Positions 54,278-64,000 of a stretch of DNA of 64,000 nt are shown here, piece by piece. Each line of letters starts with the position of its first letter. The first letter of the stretch is position 1. Made by a program: the position numbers and the translations under genes. Under the pieces are notes generated by a model, which was given only the letters and a program-made list of their open reading frames with translations, ran no database searches and had not been told where the DNA came from. Origin of the DNA: Chlorophyllum brunneum (taxonomy: Eukaryota; Basidiomycota; Agaricomycetes; Agaricales; Agaricaceae); assembly GCA_963576785.1 (NCBI GenBank), contig OY756141.1, forward strand, positions 3,410,001-3,474,000, written 5' to 3'.

Positions 54278-56440
54278 CCCTTTCCCTTGCCCTTGCCCTT
54301 CTTCTTGTGAATCGGCCAGTCAGCATGTTGGTGACAGGACTGTGTATCAGGGTTAGTAAGAGTATCTAAGATCGAATTGATCACGTACCCAGCTCCTCCC
54401 TTCTTCTTGAAGTCACTTCTGTAGTCGGTTGACAAAAGTCCGAGAGACACCTCAGATTGAGGTGCCAATGCAAAGGGTTCAGACTTGGGAGACTTCGGAA
54501 GGGTCTCAGAAGAGGGTCCTGCAATGTTCGCAGGGTTTCTGGGGTTGTGGATGTCATAGGTGACATCCTGAGTTGGCGCCATGAGGTCGTCGACCTCTTT
54601 CTTGCTCTCAAGCCGCTTGAAGGCCTCATCTACCAACACTGTAAGTGTGGCAGGTCACCTATAAGTGGTCTTGTTTTTCTGAGTAAGAGAATATCTCTTA
54701 CTCTGAAAGTGCTCTGTCAGAGGGGAGGCCCGAGGAAGAGGAGAGAACTCCTCTTTGTAGGTCCTGACAGCTGGAGCTACTATTTCCTCTGGAGGAGGAA
54801 GGTAGAATGGCCGAACCTCTCTAGGTTCAAGCAAATCACCCCAGGTGATGGAGTCCATGCTTGGAATCTTTACCACATGGTGCATAGCCAAATTGATTTT
54901 ATTTCCAAATTTGGGGGAAACCATTAAGGTATATGGCAAATCAATAGGTAAAAGAAAAGAGAAGTGGACACAAGTCGCGTTAATATCGGGGTTATTGTGC
55001 TTAGAGAACCATTTACTTACCCTCATGTGTCCCTCACAGGTACAACCTGGGGGGTGACCAGAAGGAACTGAAGATGCACTGGGAGGTGTCACTGATTGTT
55101 CTTGTTAGTCATGGGGGTGAGAGACCTGGTGCATTCATCGATCATAGCAATTGAGAGCATACTTCTTCACCATTTGCATGGGCAAAGGACCAGTGACAAG
55201 GTCGTGCCAGGTGATCACCTGTTGGATCTGCAGTGAGTTCTCAAGCAGGGCGGTGAAACATAAGTTTTGTGCTTCAGCATGCACCTTCTTTTCAAGCTCA
55301 GCATGAGTATTCTCTTGTGCCTGCTGAACCTTCTTGGGATTAACCCAAGTAACAGGCTTAGGTCTCTCACTCACTAAAACATGAGTGGTTGGAGGAGCAG
55401 GAGCAGGAGCGGGTCAAGGTACGTCATCAGGTCAAAGGGGGTCATCCCCAGACCAGTGAAGCAACGGACCACTAGTTCTGTGGCAGTGGCAAAGCCCACC
55501 ATGGCTTCCACCATGTGGGCCTGAGGTTTACCCTGGTGCTTCTTGGGCTTCTTCTTCTTCTTCTGGACATTAATCCAGGTAGGAGTAGGCAGAGAAGACT
55601 GAGGGGGCTGTCTACTCGGATTGGCAGGGTGGTAAGGTCCTCTCACAGGCTGAGCCCTGGTATTGCCTCCAGGATGGAAGTGGTTCCAAGGTGGCCCAGG
55701 GTGAGTCCTGGGGAAGTTGCCCTGAGGGCAAGCTTGGTAGTTAGCAGTGGTGGCATAAGATGCTTGTGGGTTAGACATGTTGGATCTTGCTCCTTCATGT
55801 CTTGACCACTCAGCATTTATAGTCTGCTGAACTACCTCCCAGGTCATATCTACAACATTGTGATTATCCACCAATGTTGTTTGTGCCACAGCATTCCAAT
55901 CAGGTGGTAATGCGTTCAAAGCGATTATCACACCAAGAACTTCTGGCAATTTTACCTTAGCTGTTTCTAATTGAGAAGCCATTGTTCTCAATTCAGCTAG
56001 ATCCATTGCTGGATCTTGATTCCCTGAAATGTGCTTTTGCAGCATTCTTTGGAGGATTGAATATACCGCAGCAGGAGAAGGTGTCCCAAAGTGGGTTTTC
56101 AAGTCATCCCAAAGGAATCCAGGAACATCATGTCCATGGAGTAATAGGGAATCAGGTAAGGTGCCATTTATAACAGCCAATGCCTGGCCTCTCAATTGTT
56201 CTCTCTTTCTATCCTCCTCCATTAATGCAGCAAGATTTTTAGGGGAGAGATCCTGTTCTGTCACAGTCCATCCAGACTGGTCGAAGCCAGTGACAGAAAT
56301 GAGGGTTAGGGCATCCTGAAGCCTTCTAGACCAGAACGCATAGTTCTTAGGCCCATTGAGCTTTGGTAAACCTGTGACAATATTATTGGTAGCTATAATA
56401 TTTTCGTCAAGTGAATTTCTTTCTAGAAGAAAATTCTCGT
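54256..56440 (-). pseudogene. Copia gag, broken
   Basis: The N-terminal part shows GLPKLNGPKNYAFWSRRLQDAL, then WTVTEQDLSPKNLAALM, and UBN2-type gag motifs such as WDDLKTHFGTPSPAAVYSIL and LPPDWNAVAQTTLVDN. A basic Pro-rich stretch (VQKKKKKPKKHQGKP) and a later segment (55374-54256) follow. Stops lie near 55374, 55135, 55092 and 54655. The start codon is unclear. It would form the particle of the copia element. Confidence 0.82.
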
Positions 56441-56540
56441 ATCAGCAATGACTAAAATGCAAGGATAACTCTGTCAGGTAAAGCCCTATCATCCTATCTT
56501 GGTTAGAGGGGATGATAATGGTTTAACCATTGGTAAGGCT

Positions 56541-56556
56541 ACTGGGGCCCATAACC
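56541..56556 (-). promoter_or_regulatory. Copia primer-binding site, initiator tRNA-Met anticodon type
   Basis: GGTTATGGGCCCCAGT directly follows the 5' LTR on the minus strand. It is complementary to the anticodon stem-loop of initiator tRNA-Met (GGGCCCAUAACC), the half-tRNA priming known for copia elements. Confidence 0.75.
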
Positions 56557-57129
56557 TGTTGAGGAAATGACTGTAACAGGTTGTTTGCTGGGGACAGCAG
56601 TAAATGCAGTGGGAGAGAATGTAGGGTCTACTCACTGGGATAATAAGCTTCTATCTGGTACCTATAGAAGGGTAATTCAGACAGACAGATATTATTGATG
56701 AAGTGGTCAATGTCAGTATTGACTAGATCAAAGTTGAGTAGATCGGTGTTTGTGTTGTACTGAAGAATGTAGGAAATGATGAAAGAGGTTGTTCGATTAA
56801 ACAAGATGCAGAACTAGGTCTGCTACATGGGGTTTATATACATATTGAAGCATAGGCAAGTCATACTACATAAAATACTAGGGATGCATAGAATTTTCCT
56901 TATGACTCCTATTAACTGTGGCGTAGTGCCTACGGAGTACTGCGGAACATAGTATACTAGTCATTGGTACTATGTAGAATAATCTATCAAGTACTTATGA
57001 CTCTCATTGTATGCAGAGCAACTCATAGGAAGTTACTATGGATTGAAGTTACTGGAAAGTAATGGATTAGTCTATTATTATCATAATGACCTCATAGTCT
57101 ATTACTAGAATATGTCCGAAACTTCAACA
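56557..57129 (-). repeat. 5' LTR of the copia element
   Basis: 573 bases, TGTTGAAG...CCTCAACA. It contains a tatataaacc box near 56830-56840. The right flank is ORF1 of a second LINE copy. Confidence 0.85.
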
Positions 57130-57632
57130 CTGCATTATCTTCTTCTTCGACTTTAACTTTGGACTCCAGCTCTTCTTCAACTTGGTTGGCCCAGTCCTTT
57201 CCATTGCTTTTACCAGAGTAATACTGGTCATCTTCCGGCCTTGCTCTTTTGGATGTATAATGGATAGTTCTATCCAAATTGTTGTTGAGAGGGTTCAAGG
57301 ACTGCGGGGGTGTTGACGGTCTTCTGGAGATGACCGAGGGGGAAATAGTGTTGCTGTAGACTTGGTCAGTAGGGATTACAGGCGTAGATATGATAGGCAT
57401 CCTAGGGAATAGGATACCAGGAGGGGGCAAAGCTAGAGAGGCTGTGAAGATGGAGGGGACTAGAACACATGTTGTGATCCCAAAGACATCCCTATCGCCA
57501 TCAGGCATAGGCTCTCTTGGGAAGAGATCAGATTGTAGCGTAGACATGGTTTATATCCTCTGTACTGTAGACTAGCACCGAGTAATCGACTTTTGCAAAT
57601 TGATGGTGGTGGTATGAGTCAAAGAAGGGATG
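57130..57632 (-). mobile_element. LINE 5' fragment (UTR and start of ORF1)
   Basis: Homologous to 49320-49876 of LINE1. The 5' end at about 57632 matches that of LINE1. ORF1 begins MSTLQSDLFPREPMPDG at 57547 and is cut by the copia LTR at 57129 after about 139 codons. The other side abuts truncated element C. Confidence 0.85.
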
Positions 57633-57639
57633 TGTGTTC

Positions 57640-58480
57640 ATTTAGCTTTTTGTAGTCTTGTACCAGTCATTTAGTTCCATCTTTCTTGGGTATAAAGAAG
57701 CATGGGGTGGTGTAGGGGGACTGTGATGGTCGAATTTGTCCTGAAGTGATATTCTCATCAAGGAATTTCTGCAGTTCTTGTTTCTCCATTAATGTCATTG
57801 GGTAGACTTTGGACTGTAGTACTGGTAGTGCATCTTCTGACAGGTTTATTTTGTGGTCCCATATTGTGTGTTCTGGCAGTTTGTTGAAGTTCTTCTTGTT
57901 GAACAGGTGCATATATTGCTGTAGATATGTTGGTAGGTCTTCCAGGTTTGTTTGGTCGGTTTTCCTTTTCTCTGTGTGTTCCTTTACCATGTGTATCCTC
58001 TCATTGAACCATATGTCATTGTGGTGTGTAGTACAATCCTTTGGACATCTATTGAAGCATATTATGTTGTTTGTCCAGTTGATTTCTGGGTTGTGTTTGA
58101 CTAGCCAGTCATGTCCAAGGTATAGGTTTGCATTCTCTAGTTGTGTTACCATTGCTTCAATTTCTTCTATATGTTTTCCATTGCTTAGTACCAGTTGTGC
58201 CATGTCTGTTATTTCTCCTTTCTTGTTTTTGGTTCTGTCAACATTGATTACTTGTATCAGGGTTTTGAGGGGTTTGGTCATGATTCATTCTTCTTCTACT
58301 ATTCTCTGTGCTATGCACATGTGGGTGCATCTGGAATCTACCAGTGTGATGATTTGTTTAGGTCCCTTCTTTGTTCTGAATGTTGAATCAAGGAGAAGTT
58401 CATGCATCGAGTTCTATTTCTGTGGAATCACATATCGTCTATTGTGAAGTAAAACAGGAGCTCTAGGTTTATTGGCTTGT
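57640..58480 (-). pseudogene. Element C pol fragment (protease to RT start)
   Basis: Matches A pol from the leader (NKPRAPVLLHNRRYVIP) through the protease, here VDSRCT with Gly changed to Arg, to QSPYTTPCFFIPKKDGTK. Stops lie near 58420, 58283 and 57667. It is truncated before the RT core. Confidence 0.85.
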
Positions 58481-58490
58481 GGGTTTGCGC

Positions 58491-59732
58491 CTACTTGGAG
58501 TCTTTGGCAAGATCCTCCTTTGCCTCTTCTTCTTGCTCAGTCTCCTTGGTAACCTCTCTGATGTGTGCTTTCTTCAGTGCTTTGCAATTCTTCAAAATGT
58601 GGCCTTGCTTGCCACAATTATAGCACATTATTTTGGTGTATGTGACCTTCATCTTCTTGTGGCAATATTTGGCAATATGCCCATATAGATTGCAGTTGAA
58701 ACATCTCAGTTTGCTGTTCTGATTGATGTCTGCCCTCTGTCTACCAATCTCCATTGATTGTCCTCCACCTCCATATGTGACTCCTGTGCTTGTTCTGATG
58801 TCTCCTTGGGTGATATCTGTTATTTCATATCCTTGTCCTACTGCAAGGATCATGTTCCTCCATTTGCTGTATATGTCTGGGATTGAGACTGACAGATAGC
58901 CTACAATAGTTTGGATAATATCTGCTCTGGTGTGTCGTTTGAGGAGGAATATGGCATGTGCATCATCTGTTCCTGCTTGGGTTTTCAATGCTTCGAACTC
59001 TATTAAGAAGTCCACGGTGTTCCTCTTTCCCTGTTTGAACAACTCAATTTCCCCTTCTGCTATTGCTTTCCTATTCCCCAAGGAGAAGGTGGCTACCATC
59101 TCCTTTGCAAAGACATTGAATGCTGGTGTTTTCTTGTCCTGAATTGTCTGTAACTTGGCATTGGTGTAAGAACCTGCTAATCCTCCTTTCATTTGTGCCA
59201 ATACTCCGATTATCTGTTGTTCATTATCATTGATCTTGTTAAAGAGTGTCCATAAGGACATTGCTCTCTACCAATCATCAAACTTGGTTCTATTTCCATT
59301 GAAGTATCCTGGTTCCGGGGCTAGGTTCTTTGGGAAGTTGATTTCATTGGCCATTTCTGATTCTGTCTCTGGTTCACTGTGCTCGTTCTCATGGGCTTTG
59401 GCAACTTCTATGTCAGATGTTTTGGATTCTCGGTTTTCATAGGTCTCGGCAATTTCTATATTGGATGTGGCTTCGGTGATTTCTGTGTTGAATGGAGTCT
59501 TGGCAACTTCTATGTCGGATGTAGTCTCAGCAATGTCTATGTTGAATAGGGTCTTGAAAAGAGCTGTGTCTTCATTTACACTGTGTTTGGATTTCTGCCG
59601 CTTAAGGCCTTCAGGGATTTCTGGTTCTGTTTGTCATTTGGATCCAGTGGTTACTGGTGATCCCTGGATGTCTGTTGGTCTCGGAGCTCTTGGTCTTCTC
59701 AGTGTTCTCAATGAGCTACTGCTGCTTATATA
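58491..59732 (-). pseudogene. Element C gag, broken
   Basis: Aligns with A gag throughout, including expanded acidic repeats (SNIEIAETYEN, TSDIEVAKAHEN) and both CCHC knuckles (CFNCNLYGHIAKYC, CYNCGKQGHILKNC). The start codon is ATA where A and B have ATG. TGA near 59636 replaces CGA, and TAG near 59267 replaces Trp. Confidence 0.85.
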
Positions 59733-59822
59733 CTGTCATCCTGGTTGGAGGCTATTATTCCAAGCCTAGCTATAAATAGTGGCACCTCTTTTGCAAGGTG
59801 AGTCAAATGACACTCTACCAAA

Positions 59823-60127
59823 TGTTACGACCTTAGTCTAGGACTCAGGTTGCAAGTCCTTGGATGAAGACAAGGAAGTAGAGAGAAGAGAAAGGAATGA
59901 TATGATTGGTAAAGTATAAGGAATACATCAGGTATTACTACACTTTATATACTAGTGGTGGTAGCTAAGAATAAGGGAGCAGGGTAAAGGAGTCATAGGA
60001 GACAAGTGGAATGAGTCAGTAGGAGTATAGCCATAAGGGATGAAACAAGAGATGAAATGGATACACAAGAATAATGAGTACAATGGGTACATGATAGGAA
60101 TGTAGTGTCTATCTATAGTTCATAACA
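59823..60127 (-). repeat. 5' LTR of element C
   Basis: 305 bases, TGTTATG...CGTAACA on the minus strand. It keeps the TATATAAAG and ACTTTACCAAT boxes. Confidence 0.9.
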
Positions 60128-62184
60128 TGTACATACATACAAAGGCAGAATGTACAGAATGTTTGGAGCAGGGAGAGTAAACTACAAGTACACTAACCCC
60201 ACAAGACTCAGTGCCATCTAGCGTGTACACTAGAGAGATGTTTGATACCAATGCTGAACAGCAAATAGAAGAGATAGACAAGGGGAAAATGGAAAGAAGA
60301 GAGTGAGAAAGAGAGATTGATAGAAAAAGAAACTATCAACTCACAAACACAAGGGGGAACAGCAAACAGTACTAGTGTGTGGAAGGGCATGGCCCACACC
60401 ATGGGAAAGATGAATTTTGAATGAAAACTACATAAAATAGTAGACAAGTGGGGACTGGGGAGAGAGAGAAATGAAATTGAAATTCATAACCAGGAGAGCA
60501 CAAGAAAAATGAGAAGAAAGAAAGGACTCATGTGGGCGCAGACCCAAACCTCTGAAGGACTTGACAATGATGCAATGGGGGTATTGAACCAGCGTGGATA
60601 TAAGGGCAATCAGGTTCTGGAGGGAAGCTGAATGTGGAGAGATTGTGATGTAAGAAGTTGACCAACTTTTTGATGGTGTTCATGCCAAAATAGTGATCAA
60701 AGTGTTGGCACTAGTATAGGATGTGTGACCTGGTTTGGACCAATTGGTTGCCGTAGTGATGGCATGATAAATCCTCATTAGGGAAGAACCTGAGTTAGTA
60801 CTCTCTAATCAGGGCATGGCATAAAATGGTGCAACAAGCTTGTGCAAAGAGCTGGGGCTAGTATTCGCATTCTTGTATCCATGGGCCAGAGTTGATGTGC
60901 AATGGTAAGGTGGAGGCCCCATTTGCTCACACTGGGAGGTGGAGGAAGGAGCTACTGCTGTATTTCTTGAACCCAAACATGGCCTGCCATGTGCGAATGG
61001 TGTGTTTGGCAGACTTTTTACGTAGGAAGTTGAGGGAGTTGGGGACTTGGTGGTTTTGACTTTAGTTAGGCTAGGTGACCATTTGGATCCAGTCATGGGT
61101 GGCTCATTGAATCCCATATTTACACTTATACGGAGTGTGGTAGAAGGAGAGGTGGTATTGGTTGGACTTGTTGAACCAAGTCAGAAGCGCCTTCGAGGTG
61201 AGGATGGACTGTCGCTGACAGGAGTGTGTTGAACAGTTGAGTAGAAGCTTGGAGGCTGTAAGGGAGTCAGTGAACATGTGGATGTGCTCAACCTCTTTGT
61301 AGTCGACTATGGCAAGAACCTTAGTGATACCTAGGTGCTGTGTGATGAGTTTGGTGTTGGTGGAAGTGGTTCCTCCCAGCCTCTTCATGACAGAGCTTCC
61401 TCTGTCTAGATATCTAATGGTAGCTGCAGCTGTGTACTGGCTGGTGAGCAGGTTGGGGTTAGAGTGGACTGAGCCATCCGTGCCTATGATAATGGACTTG
61501 GGATCCATCATTGCGTTTGTCATTACATCATCCCAAAGAGCCTTTGAGAGGTGGGGGTCATCCCAGTTGAATCCTATAAAAGATACATTAGCAGAGAATT
61601 GGTCAAGTAACCTACATCCAGGCCAGAGAGTCTTAGAAACAGAGTTGAAAGAGTCTCAGGGGTGGGGCATGAAACATCCATCACAGCTCCAAGCATCTTC
61701 TTCTTCTGAATCTCTATGAAATTCTTGATGTGAAGTCAGTGAGAGGAAGAATGATACTCTTTCATCAATCTTGCCAGTGTGTGTTCATCATCCAAAGTAT
61801 GAATCCTCAACATTTGTCATTCAGCTAACTTGTGGAGATGTAGTTTAATGGGCATGAGCCCTGCAAGGGACTCAATGCTACCAGTGGGAGAGGTGCAGAA
61901 CACCCCAGTGATCCAAAGGGCAGCTCGTCATTGCATTTTGTTGAGAATTTCACAAGTCCCTTTCATGTGGGACCTATTGTGAAACCATAGTCGGTAACTG
62001 TATGTTGCCACTGGGACAACACATGATCAGTATAAAAGTCTCTTGTTGTGGGGGGATAAGCTGCATACAGAGTTGCCTAACATCTTCATCGTCTTGATAG
62101 ACAATATGACTTTGGCGGAGTAGTAGCAGATATGTTCTTTGAATGATAATGTCCTGTCGAAGTAGAAACTGAGGCACCTTTTGG
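60128..62184 (-). mobile_element. LINE copy 2, RT C-terminus, RNase H and 3' UTR
   Basis: Homologous to LINE1 from the end of RT onward: FYFDRTLSFKEHICYYS, RNase H (IIIGTDGSVHSNPNLL near 61480), the tail KKSYRKxx-like basic region, and a long 3' UTR shared with 51911-52275. It is broken by many stops. Near 62184 the sequence flips into a plus-strand LINE copy. Confidence 0.85.
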
Positions 62185-64000
62185 AAAACCACAAGGAAAA
62201 CGAAAAGGGCCTATTTTGACAAGAAGATACAAGAAATCTCGGTCAATAATCGATGCCCATGGGATCTCATACCATGGGTAAAAGGACACGCTCTCCCGGC
62301 TACTGAAGCCATTTGCCACAATGGTCAACCTTGTCTTACCATGGACAATTTATGGACGGCCCTTGACCAACACTATAACTTGGCCCAAGACAGACCAGTT
62401 AACGTGGTGATCCTAGAAGAACTTCCACTGCCTACAGGTATGGAGAATAGGACTTGGGTTGATTTCTCTCTCCTAGAAATGAGAGAATCACTCAAGGATA
62501 CCTTGAATTTGTCCGCCTCCGGCCCCAACCATTTATCCTGGTCACACCTCAAACAGATTGTTGCTGTCGATACTTGCACCGATTTCTTTCTCCAAATCAG
62601 CTGCACATGCCTGTCCCTTGGACACTGGCCCTCACACTTCAAAAAATTAGTGTCGGTAATCATTCCCAAACCCAACAAACCTGACTATTCCACACCAAAG
62701 GCTTTCAGACCCATCGTCCTTCTCAATACGTTTGGCAAACTAATAGAGAAAATGCTGGCCAAATGACTCCAATTCAAGGCAGTGAAATTTAAAGTTCTCC
62801 ACCCTCACCAACTGGGAGCCATCCGACAACAATCCACTGAGGACGCCGGGCTTTTCCTAACACACATCATCCAGGGAGCTTGGACAAAGAAAAAGAAAAC
62901 ATTGGTGCTCGCATTTGATATCACCCAATTCTTCCCCTCCTTCAACCACGACCTCCTTACCGACATCCTCACTTGACAAGGATTCTCTCCTCAAATCACG
63001 GGGTTCTTCAATAATTATCTCAAAGAATGCTGCACTACCTACTTGTGGAACAACGAAAGTTCCCCTGAATTTGACGTGGCAGTGGGAGTAGGTCAAGGCT
63101 TCGCACTTAGCCCTATTCTATCCACCCTTTATCTTGCCCCCCTCCTTCGAATATTCAACATATGTATGGAGGAACACCGCGACAAATGGGACTTTGACAT
63201 CTTATCATTTGTGGATGATAGTACTCTTGTCGCTCAATCCCCGTCCCTCAAAAAAATCTCCAACACATGTACTACAAAATGGAGCAGCTCATGAATGAAT
63301 TTGGCTTAGTGATCGAACACAGCAAGTCCGAAGTCTTTCACTTCACATATGCAAGACAGGACTCCAATCCCTCCATCGATTTGGGATCCCCTCCATTGAC
63401 TGGTCGTACCCCCCTCAAGCCGAAAACCCACTGGCGTTACCTCGGTTTCTACTTCGACAGGACATTAACCTTCAAGGAACATGTCCATTACTATTCTGCC
63501 AAGGCAATATCCTCAATCAAGGCAATGAAAATGCTAGGAAACTCTGTATGTGGTCTGTCCCCTAGCAACAAAAGACTACTGTACCATTCGTGTGTCATAC
63601 CAGTGGTAACATACGGATACCAACTATGGTTTCATGATAGGTCATGAACTAAAGGGACTTGCAAAATTCTCAACAAAATGCAGCGACAGGCGGCCCTCTG
63701 GATTACCAGGGCCTTCCAAACATCTCCCACTGGTGGCGTTGAGTCCCTTGTGGGGCTTATGCCCATCAAACTACATCTCCGAAAGTTGGCCGAACAACAA
63801 ATGTTGAGGCTTCATATGTTAGACGATGAACACATACTGGCAAGACTGACAAAAGAGTATCATTCTTCCCCTCACCGACTTCATATCAAGAATTTCATGG
63901 AGATTCAGAAGAAAAAGATACTTGGAGCTGTGATGGATGTTTTGCACCCCACCCCCGAGACTCAGTATATAGAACACTTTAACTCTGTTTCCAAATATGT
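62185..64000 (+). mobile_element. LINE copy in plus orientation, RT region, runs off the window
   Basis: Starts abruptly in the endonuclease/RT linker (KRAYFDKKIQEISVNN) and continues through RT (VIIPKPNKPDYSTPKAFR, GQGFALSPILSTLYL, FVDDSTL near 63210) and toward RNase H. Stops lie near 62764, 62975 and 63645, and there is a frame change near 63270, so it is a pseudogene. It overlaps the copy on its left in content and is therefore a separate insertion, not an inverted half of it. Confidence 0.85.

Larger units (their letters stand above)
49877..57129 (-). mobile_element. Ty1/copia element with truncated 3' LTR
   Basis: The minus-strand order is 5' LTR (57129-56557), PBS (56556-56541), gag, protease, integrase, RT, RNase H, purine tract, 3' LTR remnant (49969-49877). 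The PR-IN-RT-RH order defines Ty1/copia. Only the first 93 bases of the 3' LTR remain before LINE1 begins. A LINE 3' end is inserted at 51911-52275. Coding frames are broken many times. Confidence 0.9.
57633..60127 (-). mobile_element. Ty3/gypsy element C, A-related, 3'-truncated
   Basis: Minus strand: 305-bp 5' LTR (60127-59823), PBS-like TTTGGTAGAGTGTC, gag, protease and the start of RT, truncated at about 57633 just after the PKKDGTK region. It is inserted in the 3' UTR of the LINE to its right. It is clearly older than A and B, with many substitutions and stops. Confidence 0.88.

Noticed and set aside
60128..64000. LINE twin-priming inversion
   Set aside because: The two arms share RT-end sequence, whereas twin priming leaves non-overlapping arms; two separate insertions fit better.
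1..64000. CRISPR arrays, bacterial operons or origins
   Set aside because: No spaced direct-repeat arrays or prokaryotic gene structure; introns, U6 and retroelements mark a fungal nuclear genome.

Overview
The window is nuclear DNA of a filamentous basidiomycete, most likely an agaricomycete mushroom. The evidence is short GT-AG introns of about 37-90 bases in nearly every host gene, a DUF6593 protein, FunK1-type kinase relics, Tad-like LINEs with RNase H, and chromodomain Ty3 elements. I cannot name a species.

Positions 1-22 kb are gene-rich. In order: a secreted S10 serine carboxypeptidase (+), translation factor eIF2A (+), an aldo/keto reductase (-), a DHA1-type MFS exporter (-), a tandem pair of membrane-anchored GNAT acetyltransferases (+,+), a U6 snRNA gene (-), a Rap1-like telomere protein with two Myb domains (-), a DUF6593 protein (-), and a nuclear protein with two SUMO-interaction-like motifs (+). 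The last of these is cut off at an intron donor.

Positions 22-29 kb are transitional. They hold three decayed copies of a fungal FunK1 kinase and a dead GOOX/BBE-type FAD oxidase, all on the minus strand.

Positions 29-64 kb are nested retroelements. Element A (31319-37761) is a nearly intact chromodomain Ty3 element with 294-bp LTRs, TSD ATGAC, and open gag and pol. It is inserted in an older Ty3 remnant (element O). Element B (42065-47577, TSD GGGTC) is a decayed sibling with its integrase core deleted. It is inserted in a Tad-like LINE (LINE1) at the ORF1/ORF2 junction. A Ty1/copia element (49877-57129) carries a small LINE 3' end with a 14-bp TSD. Element C (57633-60127) and fragment D (37994-38461) are older relatives of A. 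Two LINE copies meet head-to-head near 62.18 kb.

The most interesting signal is a third ORF, of 278 codons, between pol and the 3' LTR of A and B. It has the same length in both copies. Over its first 131 codons I count 31 synonymous against 4 amino-acid-changing differences, plus one CGA/TGA nonsense change in each copy. Its C-terminus is also recognisable, with identical spacing, in D. These elements carry a Tf1/sushi-like self-priming signature: the PBS is an exact 12-base complement of the predicted RNA 5' end. A self-primed chromovirus with a conserved post-pol protein is the best candidate here for something undescribed.
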